A stretch of 64,000 bases of DNA. Origin: Streptomyces antioxidans (lineage in GTDB: Bacteria; Actinomycetota; Actinomycetes; Streptomycetales; Streptomycetaceae). Below are positions 7,976 through 17,212 of this stretch, one piece after another. The DNA is taken from the NCBI RefSeq assembly GCF_000968685.2, contig NZ_LAKD02000058.1, positions 101,225 through 165,224 of the forward strand. Direction: 5' to 3'. Position 1 is the first letter of the stretch, and each line of letters opens with the position of its first letter. The position numbers were made by a program, and so were the translations under genes. A model generated the notes under the pieces. The model was given only the letters and a program-made list of their open reading frames with translations, was not told the DNA's origin and did not search any database.

Positions 7976-8896
7976 ATGCGACGCCTGTTCCCCGTTCCTG
8001 TCCCCGCGCCTGCCGAAACACTCGCCAAAACGCCTGCTGAAACGTCTGCCGAAGGGTCTGGCGCGACGCCTGCAGAAACGTCCGTCGAAACGCCGGTCGA
8101 AACGTCCGCCGCGACGCCTGCGGGCATTTCCGCCGAAACGACCGTCGGCGAGGACCGCGAATGGGCCCTTGGGGAACTGGCGGACGCCTATGCGTATCCG
8201 GAGCCGCCGCACGGCCCCTCCGGCGCCTATCTGCGGGCCAACATGGTGTCCTCGCTGGACGGGGCGGCCCATCACGACGGCCGGTCGAAGGCCCTGTCCT
8301 CCGACGCGGACATGCGGATCTTCGGGGTGCTGCGCGGGCTCGCCGACGCCGTCGTCGTGGGCGCGGAGACCGTGCGCCGCGAGGGCTACCGCCCGGCGCG
8401 CGCCCGGGAGGCGTTCGCCGAGCGGCGGGCGGCGCTCGGCCAGTCGCCCGCGCCCGCGATCGCCGTCGTGAGCGCGAGCCTGGACCTGGACTTCACCCAG
8501 CCGCTGTTCACCGAGCCACTGGTCCCGACGATCGTGATTACGGGCGCGACGGCCGGGGAGGAGCGGATCGAGGCGGCCCGCGCGGCGGGGACCGAGGTGG
8601 TCTTCGCCGGGTCGGGACCCTCGGGGCGGGTGGACGCGGCGGCGATCGTGACCGCGCTCGCGGAGCTCGGCCACACCCGGCTGCTCACCGAGGGCGGCCC
8701 CACGCTGCTGGCGGAGTTCGCGGCGGCCGGGGTGTTGGACGAGCTGTGTCTGGCGGTGGCCCCCCTGGTCACCGCGGGCGACGCGAAGCGGATCACGAAC
8801 GGTCCCGTACTGGGGGAACCGGAACGCTTCACTCTCGCTTCTGTTCTGGAGGAAGCCGGGTTTCTTTTCACCCGCTACCGTCGGATTTACCAATAA
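7976..8896 (+). CDS. RibD C-terminal-type pyrimidine reductase
   Basis: 306 residues from ATG 7976 (MRRLFPVPVPAPAETL). The core begins near residue 60: YLRANMVSSLDGAA (RibD_C opening), VLRGLADAVVVGAETVRREGY, and LLTEGGPTLLAEFAAAGVLDELCL. The family reduces the ribosylamino-pyrimidine of riboflavin synthesis or uses a similar NADPH reaction. The deaminase half of RibD is absent, so it is a stand-alone reductase. Residues 13-57 are eleven degenerate four-residue repeats (AETS, VETP, AATP), an odd N-terminal tail. An AGGGAGG lies about 18 nt upstream, rather far, so the start is the least certain part. Confidence 0.85.
   Translation: MRRLFPVPVPAPAETLAKTPAETSAEGSGATPAETSVETPVETSAATPAGISAETTVGEDREWALGELADAYAYPEPPHGPSGAYLRANMVSSLDGAAHHDGRSKALSSDADMRIFGVLRGLADAVVVGAETVRREGYRPARAREAFAERRAALGQSPAPAIAVVSASLDLDFTQPLFTEPLVPTIVITGATAGEERIEAARAAGTEVVFAGSGPSGRVDAAAIVTALAELGHTRLLTEGGPTLLAEFAAAGVLDELCLAVAPLVTAGDAKRITNGPVLGEPERFTLASVLEEAGFLFTRYRRIYQ
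8012..8146 (+). repeat. 12-bp-period tandem repeat in reductase N-terminus
   Basis: About eleven degenerate 12-bp units, typically GAAACGTCYGYC or GCGACGCCTGCR, encode the four-residue motif (A/V)(E/A)T(S/P). The repeat is in frame and does not reach the catalytic domain. Confidence 0.8.
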
Positions 8897-8953
8897 CTCA
8901 TAAAAACATCCGTAAACCCGTGAATGGGATCGCGAAGGAGAAGGGCATCCGCC

Positions 8954-9448
8954 GTGTTCACGAGCGTATTGATGATTGAGAAGCCCCTGACCCCCGCCGA
9001 CGTGGAATTCGTCACCACCCTGCACGGCGGTGACCCGGTCTCCTTCGTCGTCCTGATGCAGCCGAGGGGCAGTAAGGACCGGCTGCTGCGCGCGATCGAC
9101 GACATCGCCCTCGGCGAGCTGGAGCAGGCCGCCCAGGAGGGGGAGGAGCCGGAGGGCAAGGAGGCGCTGGAGCCCGCCGAGCGGGCGCTGAACCACTCGG
9201 TGGCGGCGCTCGAGGCGGCCGGGAGCCGGGCCCGGGGCCATGTCGTCCAGCGCCGCCCGCTGGAGGTGCTGCGCGGTGTGGTCGAGGAGACCCAGGCCGA
9301 CGAGGTGATCGTGCTCACCGCGCCGCACTTCGTGGAGGAGTTCTTCCACCGGGACTGGGCCTCGCGGGCGCGCCACAAGGTGGGGGTCCCGGTGCTGAAG
9401 CTCTTCGCCCACGCGGTGGACGAGGACCAGCCCTCAGCGGGCGGCTGA
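8954..9448 (+). CDS. Conserved actinobacterial protein, unknown function
   Basis: 164 residues from the GTG at 8954, which has a good ribosome binding site (AAGGAGAAGG) about 7 nt upstream; an earlier in-frame ATG at 8924 has none. The sequence MFTSVLMIEKPLTPADVEF, FVVLMQPRGSKDRLLRAID, VVEETQADEVIVLTAPHFVE and DWASRARHKVGVPVLKLFAH alternates strands and helices in the way of universal-stress-like Rossmann folds. The central acidic loop (LEQAAQEGEEPEGKEALE) is low complexity. I recognise it as a conserved Streptomyces protein, not a named family. It is followed by a strong hairpin that overlaps its stop. Confidence 0.7.
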   Translation: MFTSVLMIEKPLTPADVEFVTTLHGGDPVSFVVLMQPRGSKDRLLRAIDDIALGELEQAAQEGEEPEGKEALEPAERALNHSVAALEAAGSRARGHVVQRRPLEVLRGVVEETQADEVIVLTAPHFVEEFFHRDWASRARHKVGVPVLKLFAHAVDEDQPSAGG

Positions 9449-9500
9449 GCCCAGGCCCGGCGGGCTGAGCCCAGGCCCGGCGGCTGGGCTCAGCCGCCCG
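9438..9500 (+). terminator. 17-bp perfect hairpin overlapping a stop codon
   Basis: CGGGCGGCTGAGCCCAG at 9438-9454 pairs perfectly with CTGGGCTCAGCCGCCCG at 9484-9500. The left arm contains the TGA of the preceding gene (9446-9448). The 29-nt loop holds a second copy of GCTGAGCCCAGGCCCGGCGG, so an alternative pairing is possible. Probably a factor-independent terminator isolating murC. Confidence 0.7.
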
Positions 9501-9626
9501 GCCGCCCGGCCCCCGGCCCCGGCCATCGGCTGGGCCCCAGCCCCCGCGGCCATCGGCGGCCGCGGGCCGCCGGGGGTGCGAGAATCGGGCCGACAGGACA
9601 CACCGCGAACCAGGGGAGACCCGTAC

Positions 9627-11057
<1,431 letters not shown>

Positions 11058-11071
11058 GGAGGTCCGTCCCC

Positions 11072-11479
11072 ATGGCGTACGAGATCGACAAGCCGGAGGA
11101 GCAGTGGCGCGCGGAGCTGACTCCGCAGGAGTACCACGTACTGCGGGAGGCCGGTACCGAGCGTGCCTTCACCGGTGAGTACACCGACAGCAAGACGGTC
11201 GGTGTCTACTCCTGCCGGGCGTGCGGGGCGGAGCTCTTCCGCTCGGAGACCAAGTTCGAGAGCCATTGCGGCTGGCCGTCGTTCTACGACCCGGCGGACA
11301 GCTCGGCCGTCGAACTGATCGAGGACCGCTCGCACGGCATGGTCCGCACCGAGGTGCGGTGCACCCGCTGTGGCTCGCATCTGGGCCATGTCTTCTCGGG
11401 TGAGGGCTATCCCACCCCGACCGACCAGCGGTACTGCATCAACTCCATCTCGCTGCGGCTGACCCCCGAGGAGAGCTGA
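11072..11479 (+). CDS. msrB: Peptide-methionine (R)-S-oxide reductase MsrB
   Basis: 135 residues, full length. It repairs methionine-R-sulfoxide in oxidised proteins. The zinc site is two CxxC pairs (C48/C51 and C97/C100). The catalytic Cys is C122 in RYCINS, with SHCGWPSF (C66 a possible resolving residue) and GSHLGHVF also present. It follows murC by 14 nt with GAGGAGG-like ribosome binding sequence. No MsrA partner is visible in the window. Confidence 0.97.
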   Translation: MAYEIDKPEEQWRAELTPQEYHVLREAGTERAFTGEYTDSKTVGVYSCRACGAELFRSETKFESHCGWPSFYDPADSSAVELIEDRSHGMVRTEVRCTRCGSHLGHVFSGEGYPTPTDQRYCINSISLRLTPEES

Positions 11480-11504
11480 GCCTCAGGCTGAGCCTCAGGG
11501 CTCA

Positions 11505-13262
11505 TCACCGTGAGCCGCAGCGCAGCACGGCGGCGGTCTCGGGCGGCAGCCTCAGCATGCCGTCCGGGCCCGGCAGCTCGACCCGCCGCCAGGCGGCCAC
11601 CACCTCGGCGACCTCGCCGGTCCGGGGCCCGAGCCAGGTCTTGACCGGCCGGTCGCAGGGGTTGAGCAGGACCCGCAGCGGGCCGCGCTGAAAGCTGAAG
11701 CAGCCGTCCGAACCGGAGGACAGGCCGGTATACGACCAGGTGGGGTCGGTCAGGGCCGGTTCGCTGCGGCGCAGCGCGATCAGCCGGCGGTACCAGTCGA
11801 GCAGCGCCCGGTGCGGCTCCCGCTCCGGCTCCCGCCAGTCGAGGCAGGACCGCAGCCGGGTGGCCGGGTCCTGGGGGTCGGGCACGTCCCCCTCCGCCCA
11901 GCCGTGGGCGGCGAACTCGCGGCGGCGGCCGGAGCGCACCGCCTCGGCCAGCTCCGGGTCCTGGTGGTCGGTGAAGTACTGCCAGGGTGTGCGGGCGCCC
12001 CACTCCTCACCCATGAAGAGCATGGGGGTGAAGGGCGCGCACAGCACCACGGCCGCCGCGCAGGCCAGCAGCCCGGGGGAGAGCCGGGCGGAGAGCCGGT
12101 CACCGACCGCGCGGTTGCCCACCTGGTCATGGGTCTGGGCGTAGCCGAGCAGCCGGTACGCGGGGGTGGTGTGGGTGTTCAGCGGACTGCCGTGGCGGCG
12201 GCCCCGGAACGCCGAATGGGCGCCGTCGTGGAAGAAGCCGCCCATCAGCGTCTTGACCAGGGCCCCGGGCCCCTCGGCCGCGAAGTCGGCGTAGTAGCCC
12301 TGCCGCTCACCGGTGAGAAAGGTGTGCAGGGCGTGATGGAAGTCGTCGTTCCACTGCGCGTGCAGACCGTGGCCGCCCGCCTCGCGCGGGGCGGTGGTGC
12401 GCGGATCGTTGAGATCGGACTCGCCGATCAGGAACAGCGGACGGCCGGTGCGGGCGGCCAGCGCGTCCACGGCGGCCGACAGCTCGGCCAGGAAGTGCCG
12501 GGCCCGGGTGTCGCGCAGCGCGTGGACGGCGTCCAGCCGCAGCCCGTCGAGGCGGAAGTCGCGCAGCCAGGCGAGCGCGCTGCCGATGAAGTACGCGCGC
12601 ACCTCGTCCGAGCCGGGTGCGTCGAGGTTGACCGCCGCGCCCCACGGGGTGTGGTGGGTGTCGGTGAAGTACGGGCCGAAGGCCGGGAGGTGGTTTCCGG
12701 AGGGGCCCAGATGGTTGTGGACCACATCGAGGACCACGCCGAGGCCGTGCCCGTGCGCGGCGTCCACGAAGCGCGCCAGCCCCTCCGGCCCGCCGTACGG
12801 CTCGTGCACCGCCCAGGGCGCCACGCCGTCGTACCCCCAGCCGTGGGTGCCGGGGAACGGGCAGACGGGCATCAGCTGCACATGGGTGATGCCCAACCCG
12901 GCCAGGTGCGGCAGCTGTTCGGCCGCCGCGTCGAAGGTGCCCTCATGGGTGAAGGTGCCGATGTGCAGCTCGTAGAGGACCGCGCCGGGCAGCGGCCGCC
13001 CGAACCACTCCCGCTCCCAGCGGAAGCGGGAGTGGTCGACCACCGCGCTCAGCCCCTCCGGGCCGTCCGGCTGGCGGCGGGAGCGCGGATCGGGGAGCGG
13101 CGGGCCGCCGTCGAGCGCGAAGCCGTACCGCGTGCCGGGCCCGGCCCCGGCCACGGCCCGCCACCACCCGGGGCGGCCCGGGTCGGGCTCCATGGGGCGG
13201 TCCCGCCCGTCCACATGGAGCCCGACCCGCTCGGCGTGCGGCGCCCACACCTCGAACAGCAC
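11505..13262 (-). CDS. treZ: Malto-oligosyltrehalose trehalohydrolase TreZ
   Basis: 585 residues from the GTG of LFEVWAPHAERVGLHVDG, the usual N-terminal CBM48-like domain start. TreZ releases trehalose from the maltooligosyl-trehalose made by TreY. The GH13 core shows DGLRLDAVHALRD (nucleophile Asp), FLIGESDLND (acid/base Glu) and YAQTHDQVGNRA (transition-state Asp). LLFMGEEWGARTPWQYF and a short C-terminal beta domain follow. It is third in the leftward tre block, after treY and the GNAT. Starts further upstream would run into the GNAT gene. Confidence 0.95.
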   Translation of the reverse strand: MLFEVWAPHAERVGLHVDGRDRPMEPDPGRPGWWRAVAGAGPGTRYGFALDGGPPLPDPRSRRQPDGPEGLSAVVDHSRFRWEREWFGRPLPGAVLYELHIGTFTHEGTFDAAAEQLPHLAGLGITHVQLMPVCPFPGTHGWGYDGVAPWAVHEPYGGPEGLARFVDAAHGHGLGVVLDVVHNHLGPSGNHLPAFGPYFTDTHHTPWGAAVNLDAPGSDEVRAYFIGSALAWLRDFRLDGLRLDAVHALRDTRARHFLAELSAAVDALAARTGRPLFLIGESDLNDPRTTAPREAGGHGLHAQWNDDFHHALHTFLTGERQGYYADFAAEGPGALVKTLMGGFFHDGAHSAFRGRRHGSPLNTHTTPAYRLLGYAQTHDQVGNRAVGDRLSARLSPGLLACAAAVVLCAPFTPMLFMGEEWGARTPWQYFTDHQDPELAEAVRSGRRREFAAHGWAEGDVPDPQDPATRLRSCLDWREPEREPHRALLDWYRRLIALRRSEPALTDPTWSYTGLSSGSDGCFSFQRGPLRVLLNPCDRPVKTWLGPRTGEVAEVVAAWRRVELPGPDGMLRLPPETAAVLRCGSR

Positions 13263-13353
13263 TGGCCTCTCCTCACCTCGGCACCTCGACCTGACTACGG
13301 TCCCCGACCATGCTGCGGGACGCGGCGCCGGCGGCGCAGCAGGGCGACATCGG

Positions 13354-14262
13354 TCAGACGAGGTCGATGCGCTCCTGGGTGACGGGATACCCCGCCCTGG
13401 CGAAGTGCGCGGCCATGGGGAGGTTGGGCTGGTCGGTCGCCGCCGCGATCGTCGTGGCGCCCCGTTCCACCAGATCGTGGGTGCACTCCACGAGCAGGTC
13501 GTACGCATAGCCGTGGCCGCGCTGCTCGGCGACGACCCCGATATAGCCCACGCACGGGCCGTTGGGGTTGTGCGCGGGCACCTGGATGCCCACCAGCTCG
13601 CCCCCGGGCGTCCACGCCAGCCGCCACCACTCGCGCGGCGACGGGCACCAGGAGAGGAAGTCCATCAGCTCCCGCACCGCGGCGTCGACCCCTCCTCGTT
13701 CGCTGGCGCGCCGGTCGTGGGCGTCGAGCGACCCCGGCATGATGCGGCGCAGCACCTCCTCGACCGCCGCGTCATCGGGCTCCGGCCGGAACTCCAGCCG
13801 CCCCGGGCGGGCGGGCAGTCCGCACTCCGGCGTCCACTCGTAGCGGTAGCGCTCGACCAGGGGCTCGAGCCCGCCCGCCACGGCGGCGTCGATACGGGCC
13901 CGGGCGGCGGCCCGCACCTCGGGCCGATCGCGCCAGCCGGGCGGGGCCAGCAGGGAGTACTCGGTGCGCAGCGGTGCGGTGCGCAGCAGTTCGGCGGCGG
14001 CGTCGGCCTCGCCCTCGGCGAAGTCGAACCAGTCCAGGGCGATGGGCGCGGAGTCCTCCGGCCCGGCCCACCACGCGGCGCGGGCCACGACCCGCCCCGC
14101 GCGCAGCGCCACCCAGGTCCAGTCGGGGCGGTACTCGCCGCCCTGGCCGACGGTGGCGTAGGTGTGGCCGAGGATGGCACGGCCGACGAGCGGGGGCACC
14201 CGCAGGTCATGGAACAGCTGGGCGTCGCCCTCGGTGAGGGGACGGATGACCAGATCGGTCAT
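13354..14262 (-). CDS. Tandem-GNAT N-acetyltransferase
   Basis: 302 residues from the ATG of MTDLVIRPLTEGDAQL, with AAGGA a few nt upstream. The N-terminal half has a degenerate GNAT start, and the C-terminal half the acetyl-CoA region (YIGVVAEQRGHGYAYDLLVE, then TDQPNLPMAAHFARAGY). Such two-domain GNATs acetylate small amines or amino-acid-like substrates; the substrate here is unknown. It sits between treY and treZ, but a consensus promoter and a small upstream ORF give it a separate transcription start. Related GNATs occur as resistance enzymes, which would fit the leader, but that is speculation. Confidence 0.82.
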   Translation of the reverse strand: MTDLVIRPLTEGDAQLFHDLRVPPLVGRAILGHTYATVGQGGEYRPDWTWVALRAGRVVARAAWWAGPEDSAPIALDWFDFAEGEADAAAELLRTAPLRTEYSLLAPPGWRDRPEVRAAARARIDAAVAGGLEPLVERYRYEWTPECGLPARPGRLEFRPEPDDAAVEEVLRRIMPGSLDAHDRRASERGGVDAAVRELMDFLSWCPSPREWWRLAWTPGGELVGIQVPAHNPNGPCVGYIGVVAEQRGHGYAYDLLVECTHDLVERGATTIAAATDQPNLPMAAHFARAGYPVTQERIDLV

Positions 14263-14338
14263 GGAGTTCCTTCCAGGAGAGTGATGCGCTCCCGGTCGGA
14301 TGTCTGATTCGGCGGGTGCCTGAGCGGCAGTTGCGTGA

Positions 14339-14398
14339 TCAGACGCGGATACGCCCGGGGGACAGGGGGCGGGAGCGCGGAAACGTCGTGATGTCCAT
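14339..14398 (-). CDS. Candidate 19-aa leader ORF upstream of GNAT
   Basis: The peptide is MDITTFPRSRPLSPGRIRV. The ATG at 14398 follows GGAAGGAGG by about 8 nt, a better ribosome binding site than most real genes here. It starts about 31 nt inside the transcript predicted from the promoter at 14436-14465 and ends 76 nt before the GNAT start. The Pro/Arg-rich sequence would suit a ribosome-stalling leader. It could be fortuitous. Confidence 0.4.
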   Translation of the reverse strand: MDITTFPRSRPLSPGRIRV

Positions 14399-14435
14399 TG
14401 CTCTCGCCTCCTTCCTCGATCAAGGGCGTGCCCGC

Positions 14436-14465
14436 ACTCTATGGGCGCCGATCCCCCGGTGTCCA
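14436..14465 (-). promoter_or_regulatory. Consensus promoter for the GNAT gene
   Basis: On the minus strand, TGGACA (14460-14465), an 18-bp spacer and TAGAGT (14436-14441). The -10 is a perfect TAGRRT and the -35 matches TTGACA at 5 of 6. Confidence 0.55.
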
Positions 14466-14483
14466 CGGCATTTCCCGAACGGA

Positions 14484-14525
14484 GCCGGTCTGCCGCCCGC
14501 GAGGGGGAAGGAGCGGCAGACCGGC
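14484..14525 (-). terminator. Terminator downstream of treY
   Basis: Perfect 13-bp inverted repeat, GCCGGTCTGCCGC at 14484-14496 and GCGGCAGACCGGC at 14513-14525, 16-nt loop. It begins about 130 nt after the treY stop and precedes the GNAT promoter, so it separates the transcripts. Confidence 0.65.
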
Positions 14526-14657
14526 ACCGGGATGAGGTGCACCTGACAGTTGATGAGCGGGTCGGAGCACCTGCGTGGACCGGTGTGGGACGCAGACTAG
14601 TGCACCATCCGGATCGGCGCGGCCGTTGTGCCCGGACGGGCCGTTCCGATCGGTCCG

Positions 14658-17081
14658 TCAGATCCGGACCAGCAGCGCCACCGGAAGCCGGGACAGCAGC
14701 TCGTCCAGCGCTGCCGGGCCCCCGGCGGTCCGCCCGGTCAGCAGGTCCCGCCAGCGGCCCGGTGGCAGCGGCAGCCGGGTGGTGCCCCAGCCGCCCGCTT
14801 CCGCCAGCCGCCGCGACAGCCGGGTGACCACGGTGACGGCGCCGCCCTCCGCGCTGGTGTCCGTCCGTGACGTCCGTAAGAAGGCCACGCAGTGCTCGGC
14901 GGACGGACCGGAGGCGAGCAGCGGCGTATACGTACTCCCGGGGCCGAACCACTCCGGATGCTCTCGGCGCAGGTTTAGCGCGGTACGGGTGAGCAGCGGC
15001 TTTTCGGCCGACGGGCCGTCCGCCGGTTCACTGCCCAGCTCGGGCGGGCGGCGGTTGTCCGGGTCGACCAGGGCCATATAGACGCGCTCGGTGCCCATAT
15101 AGAGGTCGGGAACGCCCGGCATGGTGAGCTGGAGCAGGGCGGCGCCGAGCGCGTTGGCCCGGGCAGGACCGTCGAGTTCGGCGCCGATCGCGGCCCACAC
15201 CGACGGGTCGGCCGCGCACGGCCCGGCCTCGAGGAAGGCGGTCACCTCCGCCTCGTACGCCGCGTCCTGCTCCGTCCACGTCGTCCGCAGCCCCGCCTCG
15301 CGCACCGCCTTGAGCACGGCGGGGACCAGCCGTTCGGCGTCCCCGTGGCCCAGCGCGAGCGCGGTCTGCCAGGCCGTCCAGGCCAGATGGGGATCGGGCG
15401 CGTGAGCCGGGCGGGTCAGCTCCTCCACCTTCAGCCCCCACCAGTCCGGGCATTCGGTGAGCGCCGCGAGCCGGGCCCGGGCGTCCGCACTGCGCTTGGT
15501 GTCATGCGTGGAGAGCACCGTGCCGGTGGCGGGCCAGTCCCCCGAGCGCCGGGCCGCGAAGGCGTGGAACTCCTCGGGGGCCACGGCCGGCCGCCCCGGA
15601 TCGCCGCCCACCTCGGCGGCCGACAGCAGCGGGGCGTAGCGGTAGAAGGCGGTGTCCTCGACCGACTTGGCGCGCAGCGCGGCCGCCGTCTGGGCGAAGC
15701 GGGCGCAGAAGTCGTGGTGGTCCGGGCCGTCCCCGAGCCCGCCCAGCGCGGCGTCCCGCACCACCCGCACCACCTGGGCCTCCTGCGCCACCGCGAACGC
15801 CTCCCGGGCGTCCGCCGCCGCCGAGTCCAGCATCACCGCGTCGGCGTCCGTCGCGGGCGGGCCGCCCACCGAGGCGTACGGGCGGTAGACCGGCAGCCGC
15901 ACCAGCAGCTCGCGGATCGCCGTGCGCAGCGCCCAGGGGGCGTGGTCGCGCAGCCGGGGATCGGCCGCGCAGATCCGTGAGGCGGTGCGCGTCAGCCGCT
16001 CCACCTCGGCGGCCAGCTCATGCGTGACCACCTCGTGGGCGGCGCGGCGGACCGTGGCGGCCCAGTCGCCGCCCAGGTCGGCCGGGGGAGCGGCGAAGGC
16101 GCGGTAGCGGGCGGTCAGCTTCTCCAGACCGTCCGGGTCGAGGAAGAGCCCGTCGATGTGGTGCAGCGCGTCATAGCCGGTGGTTCCGGCGACCGGCCAG
16201 TCCGCGGGAAGCCGCTCGTTCCGGGCGAGGATCTTCTCCACGACGGTCCAGCGGCCGCCGCCGCCGTCGCGGCGTTCCCCAGTCCCCGTCGCCGCGCGCA
16301 CCGCCCGGTCCAGCCGCCGCAGATAGCCCGCCGGGTCGGCGAGCCCGTCCGGGTGGTCGATCCGCAGCCCGTCCACGATCCCGTCCCGCACCAGCCCCAG
16401 CAGCGTGGCATGGGTGGCCGCGAACACCTCCGGGTCCTCCACCCGCACCGCGATCAGCTCGGAGATGGTGAAGAACCGCCGGTAGTTGAGCTCGGTGCGG
16501 GCCAGCCGCCACCAGCCGAGCCGGTACCACTGGGCGTCCAGCAGCTCGGCGAGCGGCAGTCCCTCGGTCCCGGGCCGCAGCGGGAAGGTGTGGTCGTAGT
16601 AGCGCAGCGTCCCGTCCCCGACCCGCAGCCGCCCCCACTCCTCGCCGAGCGGACCCCCGAGCACCGGCAGCAGCACCTTGCCGCCGTGGGCCCGCCAGTC
16701 GATGTCGAACCACCGCGCGCAACGTGACTCCGGCCCCTCCCGCAGCACCTCCCACAGCGGGCCGTTGAGCCATTCGGGGGCGGGGGCGGCCATGTGGTTC
16801 GGCACGACGTCGACGATCAGCCCGAGGCCGTGCGCCCGCGCCGTACGGGCGAGTGCGCGCAGCCCCTCCCCGCCGCCCAGTTCGGCCCGGACGGCGGAGT
16901 GGTCCACCACGTCATAGCCATGGGCGGAGCCGGGCACCGCCTCAAGCACGGGGGACAGATGCAGATGGGAGACGCCGAGCGAGGCCAGATACGGCACCGC
17001 GCGCTCCGCCGCCGCGAAGGGGAAGGCGGGCTGGAGCTGGAGGCGATAGGTGGCGGTGGGTGTGCCGGGGTCAGCCGTCAT
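14658..17081 (-). CDS. treY: Malto-oligosyltrehalose synthase TreY
   Basis: 807 residues from the ATG of MTADPGTPTATYRLQLQ. TreY isomerises the terminal alpha-1,4 link of maltodextrins to an alpha-1,1 link. The family signature TYRLQ is at the start; GH13 motifs are GLIVDVVPNHMA, DGLRIDHPDGLADP (nucleophile), WTVVEKILA (acid/base) and LSTHDTKRSADAR. VPDLYMGTERVYMALVDPDN and the C-terminal LPPGRWRDLLTGR complete the domain. Length is normal. With TreZ and GlgX it makes trehalose from glycogen. Confidence 0.96.
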   Translation of the reverse strand: MTADPGTPTATYRLQLQPAFPFAAAERAVPYLASLGVSHLHLSPVLEAVPGSAHGYDVVDHSAVRAELGGGEGLRALARTARAHGLGLIVDVVPNHMAAPAPEWLNGPLWEVLREGPESRCARWFDIDWRAHGGKVLLPVLGGPLGEEWGRLRVGDGTLRYYDHTFPLRPGTEGLPLAELLDAQWYRLGWWRLARTELNYRRFFTISELIAVRVEDPEVFAATHATLLGLVRDGIVDGLRIDHPDGLADPAGYLRRLDRAVRAATGTGERRDGGGGRWTVVEKILARNERLPADWPVAGTTGYDALHHIDGLFLDPDGLEKLTARYRAFAAPPADLGGDWAATVRRAAHEVVTHELAAEVERLTRTASRICAADPRLRDHAPWALRTAIRELLVRLPVYRPYASVGGPPATDADAVMLDSAAADAREAFAVAQEAQVVRVVRDAALGGLGDGPDHHDFCARFAQTAAALRAKSVEDTAFYRYAPLLSAAEVGGDPGRPAVAPEEFHAFAARRSGDWPATGTVLSTHDTKRSADARARLAALTECPDWWGLKVEELTRPAHAPDPHLAWTAWQTALALGHGDAERLVPAVLKAVREAGLRTTWTEQDAAYEAEVTAFLEAGPCAADPSVWAAIGAELDGPARANALGAALLQLTMPGVPDLYMGTERVYMALVDPDNRRPPELGSEPADGPSAEKPLLTRTALNLRREHPEWFGPGSTYTPLLASGPSAEHCVAFLRTSRTDTSAEGGAVTVVTRLSRRLAEAGGWGTTRLPLPPGRWRDLLTGRTAGGPAALDELLSRLPVALLVRI

Positions 17082-17212
17082 ATGAACGTACGTACCCACC
17101 CGGAGCACCCCAGCAGAGCTCCGCACCCCCAAACGGACGCGACGCGCGCGTGTGTCCGGCGGACCGGCAGGCGAAGCAACCGGTACCCCGGCGGAGCGCC
17201 TAGGCGGAGCGC

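Larger units (their letters stand above)
14263..14657. other. 395-bp intergenic region upstream of the GNAT
   Basis: No long gene. In leftward order it holds a terminator hairpin (14484-14525), a consensus promoter (14436-14465) and a 19-codon ORF (14339-14398). Confidence 0.6.
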
